A stretch of 64,000 nt of DNA, taken from positions 1-64,000 of the forward strand of contig NZ_JAIMCA010000003.1 in the NCBI RefSeq assembly GCF_025499465.1, given 5' to 3'. The notes below the pieces were generated by a model. That model worked only from the letters and a program-made list of their open reading frames with translations. It was not told the DNA's origin and ran no database searches. This document shows, piece after piece, positions 33,301-41,319 of this stretch. Position 1 is the stretch's first letter; every line of letters begins with the position of its first letter. The DNA is from Allobosea sp. BH3 (GTDB lineage Bacteria > Pseudomonadota > Alphaproteobacteria > Rhizobiales > Beijerinckiaceae). The translations under genes were made by a program, and so were the position numbers.

Positions 33301-35430
33301 TTCTGGATCGACATGGACGGCGCCGGCCAGACGGCCCGCAACAGGATCGGCCAGACGATCTCCCAGGCGGAAACCGACGCGACCTACCGTGTGAGCTTCT
33401 CGCTCTCCGACTCCGATACCGGGCGCTTCGACGACGGCATCATCGTGCTGTGGAACGGCGAGGTCATCTTCGATGGCCTGCCCCCGCAGACCGGCGCGAG
33501 CTGGGTGACGCTGAGCTTCGAGGTGAAGGGCGGCTCCGGCAACGGCACCAACCGGCTGGAGTTCATGGACACGGGCGTGAAGGACTCCTGGGGCGCGGGC
33601 GTGGCGCTCGACGACGTCCACTTCGTCAAGATCGCCGATGCCGGCGACACGCTGCCGGTGAACCACGCTCCGACGGCGGTGGACAGCGAGGTCTCCGGCC
33701 TGCTGAACGCTCTCGTCACCGGCCAGGTCTCGGCTTCGGACCAGGACGCCGGCTCGTCGCTGATCTTCAGCCTCAAGCAGGCGGCGGCTCATGGCACGGT
33801 CTTCGTCTATACGGACGGCACCTATCGCTACATGCCCGCCACCGGTTTCACCGGGGAGGACAGCTTCACCGTGCTGGTGAATGACGGGCGCGGCGGCAAG
33901 ACCGAAGCCACGGTCAACCTGACGATCAGCCCGCCGAACGCTGTTCCGGTGGCGGCCAACGACACCGGCCTCGGCACCCAATACGGTGCGGTGCTGACGA
34001 TCGATCCGGCGTTGCTGCTGGCCAATGACACGGATGCGGACGGCGACACCCTCGTCATCCTCTCCGTTGCGGCCGGCGCCGGCGGCACGGTCGCGCTCGA
34101 CGTCAACGGTCGCGTCGTCTTCACGCCGGCCGAAGGCTTCGAGGGCGAGGCGTCGTTCTCCTATGTCGTCTCCGACGGCAAGGGCGGCACCGCGACCGGC
34201 AACGTCATCGTCACGGTGGCGCCCGAGCCGGAAGTCCCGGCGGGCACGGCTGGTGACGACACGATCACCGGGACGGCCGGCGATGACGTCATCGCGGCGC
34301 AGGCCGGCGACGACGAGGTTTCGGGCGGCGCAGGCGACGACGTGATCGATGGCGGCGAAGGCGACGACACGCTCTCCGGCGACGAGGGCGACGACCTGCT
34401 GAAGGGCGGTGCGGACGACGATGCGCTGTTCGGCGGCGTCGGCAACGACGTCCTGATCGGTGGCGCGGGCGACGACCTGCTCGACGGCGGCGACGGCATC
34501 GACACAGCCAACTACTCCGGCGACACGGCCGGCGTGACGGTCAACCTCGCCGAAGGCTATGCCGAGGGCGACGAGGCCGGCTCCGACGAACTCGTCTCGA
34601 TCGAGAACGTCATCGGCGGCGCCGGCGACGACACCCTGATCGGCGATGACGGCGACAACGTCTTCGTCGGCGGGCTGGGCCATAACGTCATCGATGGCGG
34701 GGCGGGCTTCGACACGCTCGACCTCTCGGCGGCGACCGGGCCGGTCACCGTCGACTTCGCGGGCGGCAAGGCCTCGGGCTCAGGCATCGGCACGAACAGC
34801 TTCAGCAACATCGAGAAGCTGCTCTTCGGCGCCGGCAACGACGTCGTCACCGGTGGCAATGGCGCCGAGAACCTCGACGGTGGGGCCGGCAACGACACGC
34901 TGAAGGGCGGCGCCGGCAACGACACGCTCGCCGGCGGCGAGGGTGACGACACCCTCGACGGCGGTTCGGGCGACGACGTGGTCACCGGCGGCATCGGCAA
35001 CGACACGATCAAGGCCGGCTCCGGCGACGATCGGATCGAGGGTGGTGAAGGCAACGACGTGGTCGATGCCGGCTCGGGCGACGACATCGTGCTCGGCGGC
35101 GCCGGCAACGACACCATCGACGGTGGCTCCGGAGACGACCGGATCGTCGGCGGCGCGGGGGACGACATCCTGACCGGGGGTTCCGGCCATGACGTCTTCG
35201 TCTTCGCGGCCGGCTTCGGCAAGGACATCGTCACCGACTTCAAGACGACGGGCTCGAGCTCGGACGTGCTGGAGTTCGACACCGATGTCTTCGCCGATTT
35301 CGCGACCGCGATGGACGCGGCCGATCAGGTGGGCGGCGATGTCGTTTTCACCGTCGACGCCGACACCACGCTGACGTTGAAGGGCGTCCAGCTCTCCAGC
35401 CTCGCCCAGGACGACTTCCGCTTCGTCTGA
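30325..35430 (+). CDS. Secreted glycerophosphodiester phosphodiesterase with Ig-like repeats and RTX calcium-binding domains
   Basis: 1701 residues; GGAG lies just before the ATG. Residues 1-245 are a GDPD domain: HRG (10-12), EIDLR with E36 and D38, H51 in SYHDD, and E99 in LVETK, all catalytic-type positions. RTX nonapeptides (GGxGxDxUx) occur at about 250-335 and again at about 1306-1620; they bind calcium outside the cell. Between them are cadherin-like repeats (GTYRYTPxxGFxGxDSF) alternating with beta-rich NGSFEDISESSG modules. No Sec signal is present, and the C-terminus ends DDFRFV, so type I secretion with a C-terminal signal is expected; the export genes are not nearby. It should cleave glycerophosphodiesters or a similar surface polymer. 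Confidence 0.9.
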   Translation: MADQPVLYAHRGTNPYTDNEADAYKWAFKYGADFIEIDLRLTKDGELVSYHDDLPGGIANMTYAEVKAAVPGIITFDQIIALTKQMELETGRKLGILVETKSTGYATYDAMLADLVAADFADPERIVFQTFATDHKVLRDLMDDKYDVDFPLVWLTDNITDAKIANVTNPQGTMGELDGLAPQMALITKETVAAAQAAGLKVNGWTVAGNESDVRNALSLGVDGIINDNTQLARPALEKLLNGATVVYGTDLGTEINGGTDEDVIYAMSGDDIVRGGLGDDVLYGDAGNDLLFGGAGNDRLVGGSGNDYLAGGTGADILSGGAGNDVIVATGDQVVFRAGDGIDLVSLDSTSTIVFDGVAPAGVSVIRNGNNLIIRAGNDALVLLNGVDPAHLPASITTADGFTLTGAQLAALAVDGTDAEVAAVLPGLQDLLANAPALAIPSSVAVGTDLVAAGDFPEGTLSYDVPSVETGAVYRLSFSLADLPTGDDGVRVLWGGQVIFEGVPSAGGDKLHFMLKGGAGDGSNDLVFEGAGESFGATLDDLRLLKVADPVLPSPGNVAPETPDVDLVISQDVPFSGKVVATDANGDTLTYSLGDGPAHGTLVFNADGTYRYTPAAGFTGADSFSYLVNDGHGGIVESTVDFTVAQGILLGTDLMVNGSFEDISESSGNNGPSDWGYRNQDGQILGWTNVNNKRIEQHWDNYGGVVAKDGRMWIDMDHSQTGTTVDRIGQSIAHVETDATYRVSFSLSDSDRNNYDDGVIVLWNGEVIFDGLPPQTSASWTTLSFEVKGGSGNGTNRLEFIDKGVTDSWGAGTALDDVRFVKIANVGDTLPANQAPTAVDGQAQGLKDTVISGQLSATDQDADSSLIYSLGTAAAHGTVFVYTDGTYRYTPTAGFSGADSFTYLVDDGRGGKDTATVNLTVKSSTSQVAIGTDLIVNGSFEDISESSGYNGGADWGYRNLDGQILGWTNANFKRIEQHLDNYGGVVAKDGKFWIDMDGAGQTARNRIGQTISQAETDATYRVSFSLSDSDTGRFDDGIIVLWNGEVIFDGLPPQTGASWVTLSFEVKGGSGNGTNRLEFMDTGVKDSWGAGVALDDVHFVKIADAGDTLPVNHAPTAVDSEVSGLLNALVTGQVSASDQDAGSSLIFSLKQAAAHGTVFVYTDGTYRYMPATGFTGEDSFTVLVNDGRGGKTEATVNLTISPPNAVPVAANDTGLGTQYGAVLTIDPALLLANDTDADGDTLVILSVAAGAGGTVALDVNGRVVFTPAEGFEGEASFSYVVSDGKGGTATGNVIVTVAPEPEVPAGTAGDDTITGTAGDDVIAAQAGDDEVSGGAGDDVIDGGEGDDTLSGDEGDDLLKGGADDDALFGGVGNDVLIGGAGDDLLDGGDGIDTANYSGDTAGVTVNLAEGYAEGDEAGSDELVSIENVIGGAGDDTLIGDDGDNVFVGGLGHNVIDGGAGFDTLDLSAATGPVTVDFAGGKASGSGIGTNSFSNIEKLLFGAGNDVVTGGNGAENLDGGAGNDTLKGGAGNDTLAGGEGDDTLDGGSGDDVVTGGIGNDTIKAGSGDDRIEGGEGNDVVDAGSGDDIVLGGAGNDTIDGGSGDDRIVGGAGDDILTGGSGHDVFVFAAGFGKDIVTDFKTTGSSSDVLEFDTDVFADFATAMDAADQVGGDVVFTVDADTTLTLKGVQLSSLAQDDFRFV
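31666..33957 (+). repeat. Internal tandem repeats of the GDPD-RTX gene
   Basis: Two head-to-tail units of exactly 840 bp (280 codons) begin at 32278 and 33118. Each opens with codons for GTDL(M/I)VNGSFEDISESSG and ends with a cadherin-like module. A shorter related unit of 612 bp starts at 31666 (GTDLVAAGDFPEG) and lacks the NGSFE-type insert of about 76 residues. The two long units are similar at both DNA and protein level, which indicates recent duplication. Confidence 0.85.
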
Positions 35431-35455
35431 GACCACGGCTCAGGCGACAAACGAG

Positions 35456-35485
35456 AAGGGCGCCCGAAAGGGCGCCCTTTTCTTG
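35456..35485 (+). terminator. Rho-independent terminator
   Basis: AAGGGCGCCC, loop GAAA, GGGCGCCCTT, then TTCTTG. It is 26 bases after the stop of the GDPD-RTX gene. The stem core and tetraloop are the same as in the terminator at 72-103. Confidence 0.88.
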
Positions 35486-35532
35486 TTGCGGATGCCGCGT
35501 CGCGAGGCCCGTGGCCAGCGAGAGGGCTCGAA

Positions 35533-36198
35533 TTAGTCTGCCAGCCTGGCTTCGGAGTGGGCAGGATACGCCGGCTCGAGATCGCGAGCCCTGATGCCAT
35601 TCACGAAGAGCTGGATCGTCTCGCGGGCGATATGGTCGACGGAGAGGGCGCCGGCCGGATCGTGCCAGCGCGCCATCCAGCTCAGCGCGCCCGCTGCGGC
35701 GAATGCCAGCAGCTTCGGATCGCAGGGCCGGATCGAGCCGTCGGCGATGCCGGCTTCGATCAGGCCGCGAAAGCGCTGGTCGATCTTGCCCTTGAGGGCG
35801 CGCAGATCCTTACGCGTTTCGGCGGGCAGGGGGTCCTCGCCGACGAGGATAAGGCAGCGTCCGAAATCCTCGGTGACGATGTGGGCATACTCCGTCCAAA
35901 GCACGATCAGGCGGTCGAGGCCACTGCCCCCGCTCTTTCGCGCCTGAGCCGAAGCGGCTGCTGCATCGAGCCGCTCGAGCCCGATGCGCACGCATTCGAA
36001 CAGGATCTCGTCCTTGCTGCGGACGTAGTGATAGATCGTCGGCTTGGTGACGTTCAGCCGCTCGGCGACTTCGTCGAGCGAGGTGCGGTGAAAGCCATGC
36101 TCGCTGAAGGCGCGCGCTGCCGCACGCAGCACCGCCTCGCGCTTCAGGGCGCGCTCGTGCTCTCGCTCGGCCTGCGTCTTCCAGAGAGGGGCGTTCAT
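35533..36198 (-). CDS. TetR-family transcriptional regulator
   Basis: 221 residues with a TetR helix-turn-helix at about 20-65 (AAARAFSEHGFHRTSLDEVAERLNVTKPTIYHYVRSKDEI is the region; motif core VTKPTIYHYV). The C-terminal ligand domain matches the TetR_C group common beside fatty-acid and acyl-CoA genes. It is the last gene of the long minus-strand operon, 9 bases after the thiolase stop, so it probably controls that operon in response to an acyl-CoA. A candidate operator sits at 44935-44946 ahead of the first gene. Confidence 0.9.
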   Translation of the reverse strand: MNAPLWKTQAEREHERALKREAVLRAAARAFSEHGFHRTSLDEVAERLNVTKPTIYHYVRSKDEILFECVRIGLERLDAAAASAQARKSGGSGLDRLIVLWTEYAHIVTEDFGRCLILVGEDPLPAETRKDLRALKGKIDQRFRGLIEAGIADGSIRPCDPKLLAFAAAGALSWMARWHDPAGALSVDHIARETIQLFVNGIRARDLEPAYPAHSEARLAD

Positions 36199-36207
36199 GC
36201 GCGTGTC

Positions 36208-37389
36208 CTACATCCGCTCGATTGCGAGCGCGATGCCCTGACCGCCGCCGATGCACATTGTCACCAACCCATGGCGCCCGCCGGTGCGGCGAAGCTCGTA
36301 GGCCGCCTTCAGGGTGAGGATTGCGCCCGTGGCGCCGACCGGGTGGCCGAGCGCGATCGCGCCGCCGTTCGGATTGACCTTCGCCGGGTCGAAGCCAAGT
36401 TCTCTTGCGACCGCACAGGCCTGTGCAGCGAAGGCCTCATTGGATTCGATCACATCGAAATCGCCGAGCGAGAGCCCCGTGCGCGCCATCAGCCCCCGCA
36501 CCGCCGGCACGGGGCCGATGCCCATCACGCCCGGCTCGACGCCGGCATGGGCGTAGCCGACGATCCGTGCGAGCGGCGCCTTGCCCTCGCGGGCGGCGCG
36601 CGCTTCTTCCATCAGGACCATGGCGGCAGCGCCGTCATTGATGCCCGACGCATTGCCGGCTGTGACCGTGCCGTCCTTCTTGAAGGTCGGGCGCAGGGCC
36701 TTGAGCGAATCCCGCGTCGTAGCGGGCTTGGGATGCTCGTCGCGGTCAAAGCTGATCATGTCGCGGCCCTTGCGCACTTCGACGGGCAGGATCTGCTCGT
36801 CGAAGCGGCCCGCGGCGATGGCCTCGGCGGCCCGGCGCTGGCTTTCGGCGGCGAAACGGTCCTGCGCCTCGCGGTCGATGCCGTAGCGCTCGGCCACGTT
36901 CTCTGCCGTGATGCCCATGATGCCGTTCCCGAACGGGTCGGTCAGCACGCCAGTCAGATGGTCGGTTGCCAGCGCGTCACCCATGCGCTGGCCGAAGCGG
37001 GCGGTCGAGAGCAGATGCGGCGTGCGGCTCATCGTCTCCGCCCCGCCGGCGACGGCGGTGTCGCAGTCGCCGAGCATGATTGCCTGCGCCGCCGAGACGA
37101 TCGCCTGAACGCCCGAGCCACAAAGTCGGTTCAGCGTGAGCGCAGGCACCTCCACCGGAATGCCGGCATCGATGGCGGCGACGCGGGCGAGATAGGCGTC
37201 CTTCGATTCCGTCAGGAGCACGTTGCCGAAGACGACATGGCCGACCTCGGCAGCCGGCAGACCGGCGCGCCGCAACGCCTCGGCGGCGCAGAGCGCGCCG
37301 AGCTGGGTTGGCGAATGGCCGGACAGCGAGCCGCCGAAGGTGCCGATCGCGGTGCGCGCGCCCGCGATGATGACGACATGTCTGCTCAT
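36208..37389 (-). CDS. Acetyl-CoA acetyltransferase (thiolase)
   Basis: 393 residues, the normal length. Catalytic Cys90 lies in LNRLCGSGVQAI; the C-terminal active-site motifs GGAIALGHPVGATGA and CIGGGQGIA carry the His and second Cys. The start has AAGGAG 6 bases upstream. In this operon, with acyl-CoA ligase and enoyl-CoA hydratase, it most likely performs the thiolytic step of a beta-oxidation-like route. A biosynthetic role in polyhydroxybutyrate formation is less likely, as no phaB or phaC lies here. Confidence 0.93.
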   Translation of the reverse strand: MSRHVVIIAGARTAIGTFGGSLSGHSPTQLGALCAAEALRRAGLPAAEVGHVVFGNVLLTESKDAYLARVAAIDAGIPVEVPALTLNRLCGSGVQAIVSAAQAIMLGDCDTAVAGGAETMSRTPHLLSTARFGQRMGDALATDHLTGVLTDPFGNGIMGITAENVAERYGIDREAQDRFAAESQRRAAEAIAAGRFDEQILPVEVRKGRDMISFDRDEHPKPATTRDSLKALRPTFKKDGTVTAGNASGINDGAAAMVLMEEARAAREGKAPLARIVGYAHAGVEPGVMGIGPVPAVRGLMARTGLSLGDFDVIESNEAFAAQACAVARELGFDPAKVNPNGGAIALGHPVGATGAILTLKAAYELRRTGGRHGLVTMCIGGGQGIALAIERM

Positions 37390-37400
37390 GACTGGCTCCT

Positions 37401-39233
37401 TCAGGCCGGCTCGGCCTGCCGCTCTGGCTTGTAGAGCGCCTCGATCTCGGAGGCGTATTTCTGCGCGATGTTGGCGCGTCTTACCTTCATCGTGGCCGTG
37501 ACCTCGTCATCGTCATGATCGAGTTCCTTCACGAGCAGGTGGAAGCGCTTGAGCTGCGCCACCGGTGCGAGCTGGCTGTTCGCCCGTTCGATCTCGGCTG
37601 CGACGAGGTCCCGCACCCGCCCGTGCTCTGCCAGGCTGCGGAAATGGGTGAAGGCGATGCGGTTCTCCTCCGCCCATTTGCCGACGGTCTCGGCGTCGAT
37701 CTGGATGAGGGCGGAGGGGTAGCGCCGCCCGTCCGCCACGACGATGCACTCCTTGATGAAGGCGCTACCCTTCACGGTATTCTCGATCTCGGAGGGGCTC
37801 AGGTTCTTGCCGCCCGCGGTGATCATGATGTCCTTCAGCCGGTCGACGATCCTGACCTGACCGGCTTCCAGCGTCGCGACATCGCCCGTATGGAGCCAGC
37901 CTTCGCGCAGCACCGCCTGTGTCGCTTCGGGATTGCGGAAATAGCCCTCGAAGACGATGTCGCCGCGTATCAGCAGTTCACCCTGGTCGCCGAGCGCAAC
38001 CTCCGCTCCGGCGACGGCCTCGCCAACGGCGCCGGGGAGCATGTGCTCGCGACGCTGGCCGGTTGCCATGCCTGATGTCTCGGTCAGGCCGTAGACTTCG
38101 AGCAGCGGCACGCCGAGCGTGCGGAAGAACTGGACGATGCGCGGCGGGATCGGCGCGGCGCCCGTCAGTGCGACCTTGGCCTTGCGCAAGCCGATGAAGT
38201 TCTGCAGCGCCCGGAAAATGACGACATGGAAGAAGGCCGCCACCGCCTTGTCGCGCAGGCTGCGGGCGGAGTTCGGCTTCGTGGCGAAGGGCTCGCAGGC
38301 GCGAAGTCCGGCCTCGAACAGCCGACGGCGCCAGCCGCCTGCTTCCATCAGCTTGATGTGGATGCCAGCGTGCAGCTTCTCCCAGATCCGCGGCACGCCG
38401 AGGAAGAGGGAAGGGGCAATCTCGCGTAGATCCTCCTGCACGGTGCGGATCGACTCGCCGAAGGAAACGCAGGAGCCGGAATAGATTGGCGCCATGGTCG
38501 TCAGCATCTGCTCGGCGACATGGCAGAGCGGCAGATAGGACAGGTTCGTCGTGGTCTCGTCGTAGCCCAGCCGCTCGATCGTCGCCGCGGCCTGGGCGCG
38601 CATGTTGCGATAGCTCAGCATCGCGCCCTTGGGCTTGCCGGTCGAGCCGGAGGTGTAGACCATCAGGCCGATATCGCCCTGGGTCTGGGCCGCGAGGCAG
38701 GATTCGACCAAGTCGGGGTTTCCGGCTTCATGCCCAGCGCCGAGCCGCACCACATCCGCGAAGGAGACGATGAGGTCCGGGCGGTAGCCGCGCAGGCCCT
38801 TCGGGTCGATGACGACGATGCGCTTCAGCAGCGGCAGCTCCTGCAGCCGCTCCAGCACCTTGTCGGTTTGCTCCTGGTCCTCGCAGACCACGATCTCGAC
38901 TTGCGCATGCCCGAGCACATAGGCCACCTCGTTGGCAGGGCTCGTGGCGTAGACGCCGACCGCCACGGCGCCGACCATGCCGACTCCGAGCTGGGCCACG
39001 ACCCAATCGGCGCGGTTCTCTGAGAGGATGCCGAGATGCCCGCCTCCGGCGAGGCCGAGCGCGCGCAGGCCCAGGCCGAAATGGCGGGCGCGCCGCTCGT
39101 ATTCGGCCCAGGTGATCGGCAGCCAGATGCCGAAATCCTTCTGCCTCAAGGCGAGGCGATCGGGCATCCGGCGCGCATTCTCGCGGAGCATCTGCGGCAA
39201 GGTCAGGTCAGGAAGCTGGTGCATCGCCGCCAT
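37401..39233 (-). CDS. Long-chain acyl-CoA synthetase (AMP-forming)
   Basis: 610 residues of the FadD15/ACSL-like type. The P-loop-like motif is YTSGSTGKPKG; further adenylation motifs are YGLTETSGMA, and near the end TGDVATLEAGQVRIVDRLKD. It starts at ATG 39233, 2 bases after the overlapping stop region of LivF, with a weak GAGG site; a GTG at 39239 and ATG at 39224 are alternatives. It activates the imported acid to its CoA thioester. Being encoded within a Liv operon argues for a carboxylic-acid ligand, such as an aromatic or branched acid. Confidence 0.92.
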   Translation of the reverse strand: MAAMHQLPDLTLPQMLRENARRMPDRLALRQKDFGIWLPITWAEYERRARHFGLGLRALGLAGGGHLGILSENRADWVVAQLGVGMVGAVAVGVYATSPANEVAYVLGHAQVEIVVCEDQEQTDKVLERLQELPLLKRIVVIDPKGLRGYRPDLIVSFADVVRLGAGHEAGNPDLVESCLAAQTQGDIGLMVYTSGSTGKPKGAMLSYRNMRAQAAATIERLGYDETTTNLSYLPLCHVAEQMLTTMAPIYSGSCVSFGESIRTVQEDLREIAPSLFLGVPRIWEKLHAGIHIKLMEAGGWRRRLFEAGLRACEPFATKPNSARSLRDKAVAAFFHVVIFRALQNFIGLRKAKVALTGAAPIPPRIVQFFRTLGVPLLEVYGLTETSGMATGQRREHMLPGAVGEAVAGAEVALGDQGELLIRGDIVFEGYFRNPEATQAVLREGWLHTGDVATLEAGQVRIVDRLKDIMITAGGKNLSPSEIENTVKGSAFIKECIVVADGRRYPSALIQIDAETVGKWAEENRIAFTHFRSLAEHGRVRDLVAAEIERANSQLAPVAQLKRFHLLVKELDHDDDEVTATMKVRRANIAQKYASEIEALYKPERQAEPA

Positions 39234-39235
39234 CC

Positions 39236-40051
39236 TCACGAGAGCCAGCGCTTGCGGCGCTTGTAGTGCTTGATGTCGCGATAGCTTCGCTCGCCGCCGG
39301 CGCCGCCGAGGCCTAGATAGAACTCGCGCACGTCCTGGTCGCGAACGAGCTTGTCGACCGGCCCGTCGATGACAACCTTGCCCATCTCCAGGATGTAGCC
39401 ATAGCTCGCCACCGCGAAGGCCACGGCCGCGTTCTGCTCGACCAGCAGCATCGACACGCGCTGCTCGGCATTGATCCGGGCGATGATCCCGAAAATCTCC
39501 TCGACGAGCTTGGGTGCCAAGCCCAGCGAGGGCTCGTCCAGCAGGATCAGCGAGGGCCTTGCAATCAGGGCCCGGCCAATTGCGAGCATCTGCTGCTCGC
39601 CGCCGGAGAGATAGCCGGCCAGCCCTTTCCGGCGCTCGTGCAGCCGGGGGAAATAGCTGTAGACGAGGTCGAAATCCGCTGCCGCGAGACCGCGCCCGGT
39701 CAGCGCGAAGGTTGCGGCGGTGAGGTTTTCCTCGACAGTCAGGTCCTCGAAGATGCGCCGCCCTTCCATGACATGGAAGAGCCCGCGCCGGACGAGCCCA
39801 TGCGGCGTGAGGCTCGCGATGTCGTCGCCCCTGAAATGGATGGCGCCGGCGGTGACGTCGCCATCCTCCAGGGAGAGCAGATTCGACACCGCCTTGAGCA
39901 GGGTCGACTTGCCGGCGCCGTTCGAGCCGAGGAGGGCGACGATCTCGCCCTCCGGGACGCGCAGCGACAGCCCGCGCAGCACCTGCACGGTCCGATTATA
40001 GACCACCTCGACATTGTTGACGTCGAGCACCGCGGTACCGGTCATCGCCAT
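39236..40051 (-). CDS. livF: LivF-type ABC ATPase
   Basis: 271 residues, about 35 longer than typical LivF. Walker A GSNGAGKST, signature LSGGEQQMLAI, Walker B LILLDEPSLGLAP and H-loop VEQN are canonical. The C-terminal tail ends RDIKHYKRRKRWLS, a basic extension not in standard LivF. Its stop region meets the acyl-CoA synthetase start. A ligand-specific tail is possible but unproven. Confidence 0.92.
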   Translation of the reverse strand: MAMTGTAVLDVNNVEVVYNRTVQVLRGLSLRVPEGEIVALLGSNGAGKSTLLKAVSNLLSLEDGDVTAGAIHFRGDDIASLTPHGLVRRGLFHVMEGRRIFEDLTVEENLTAATFALTGRGLAAADFDLVYSYFPRLHERRKGLAGYLSGGEQQMLAIGRALIARPSLILLDEPSLGLAPKLVEEIFGIIARINAEQRVSMLLVEQNAAVAFAVASYGYILEMGKVVIDGPVDKLVRDQDVREFYLGLGGAGGERSYRDIKHYKRRKRWLS

Positions 40052-40074
40052 CTGCCCCTATGCGGCGTCTGCCG

Positions 40075-41256
40075 TCACAGCTTGATCCAGTCCGATGCCG
40101 GCAGCATCTGCTTGGCCTTGCCGTCGAAGCGGTAGATGCGGCCGACCGGCACGGAATTGCCGGGGATCGAGATCGGCACGCCGAAAAGGCCACCGGTGTC
40201 GAAGTCCTTGATGCTGTTGAGCCCGGCCTTCATGTTCGCGCCGGTCAGCTCCTTGCCGGCATCGAGCGTGCGCTTCACGGCCTCCGCCATCAGCATGGCC
40301 GTGACGAAGCCCTGCATGTAGCCGGTCGACTGGTATTCCGGGCGCATTTGCCGGATCTTCTCCAGCATCGGCGCGGAGCCGTCCTTGTCGTAGTAGTAGC
40401 GGTAAGGCATCACGCCCATGAAGCCGTCGGCGGCTTCACCCATGCGCTGCACGGTCGAGTTGTCCATCGTCCAGAACGTGCCCATGAACTGGCTCTTCAT
40501 GCCCATCTGCTTCGCCTGGGCGACGAATTCCGGGATCGGGGCCAGCACGTAGCCGTGGAAGATCGTGAAGTCGGGGTTGGCGCGGCGCAGCTTCAGCACC
40601 TCGGTCGACACGTCGACGCTGCCCGGCGGCGTCACGATCTTCTCGACGACGTTGAGCTTCAGCTCCTTGGCGACGGCCTCTCCCGGCACGATCGGATCGC
40701 GCCCGAACTCGGTGTCGGAATAGACGAAGGCGACGCGTGCTCCGGGCTTCTCCTTGGCGATGTAGCGCAGCAGGATGCCGAACATCTCGGTGTAGTCCGG
40801 CCCCGCCATGAACTGCAGCGGGAACTTCTTCGGATCGTTGAGTTCGGTCGCGAAGGAGGCACCGGCCATGATCATGGTGCCGCGGCGCTCGAGCTCGGGG
40901 TTGATCGTCTTCGAGAAGCCGGTGGAGTCGCCGTAGTAGAGCGAGACCTTCTCCTGGCTGGTGATCTTGTTGAAGGCCGCGACCGAGGCGTCAACCTTGT
41001 AGGCCGTGTCCTCGGCGACGTATTTGATCTTGCGGCCCTTGATGCCGCCGCCGTCGTTCAGGATCTTGAGATAGTCTTGGATACCGGCATGGATGCCGAT
41101 GCCGGCGAAGGCGAAGACGCCGGTCAGCGGAATCGAGCCGCCGAGCACGATCTCGCCGCCGTCCTGAGCTGCGAGCGGCGTGGCGCCGAAGGCCATGCCG
41201 GCCAATGCCGCCGTCCCGGTCAGAAGCTGGCGCCTGTCTAGCTGCGTATTCGTCAT
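40075..41256 (-). CDS. Liv-type ABC transporter substrate-binding protein (Tat-type signal)
   Basis: 393 residues; GGGAGG lies 5 bases before the ATG. The N-terminus carries LDRRQLLTGTAALAGMAFG, a twin-arginine-like signal with an AQA cleavage site. The mature protein begins GEIVLGGSIPLTGVFAF, as in other Leu/amide binding proteins. It sits among LivM and LivF with acyl-CoA enzymes on either side, so its ligand is likely an organic acid activated by the adjacent ligase. Confidence 0.9.
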   Translation of the reverse strand: MTNTQLDRRQLLTGTAALAGMAFGATPLAAQDGGEIVLGGSIPLTGVFAFAGIGIHAGIQDYLKILNDGGGIKGRKIKYVAEDTAYKVDASVAAFNKITSQEKVSLYYGDSTGFSKTINPELERRGTMIMAGASFATELNDPKKFPLQFMAGPDYTEMFGILLRYIAKEKPGARVAFVYSDTEFGRDPIVPGEAVAKELKLNVVEKIVTPPGSVDVSTEVLKLRRANPDFTIFHGYVLAPIPEFVAQAKQMGMKSQFMGTFWTMDNSTVQRMGEAADGFMGVMPYRYYYDKDGSAPMLEKIRQMRPEYQSTGYMQGFVTAMLMAEAVKRTLDAGKELTGANMKAGLNSIKDFDTGGLFGVPISIPGNSVPVGRIYRFDGKAKQMLPASDWIKL

Positions 41257-41319
41257 CTTGTCCTCCCTTTGTTGGCTGCTCTTGCCGGCAGCCGTTTCAA
41301 CGAAGCTTTGGTCCGTCCT

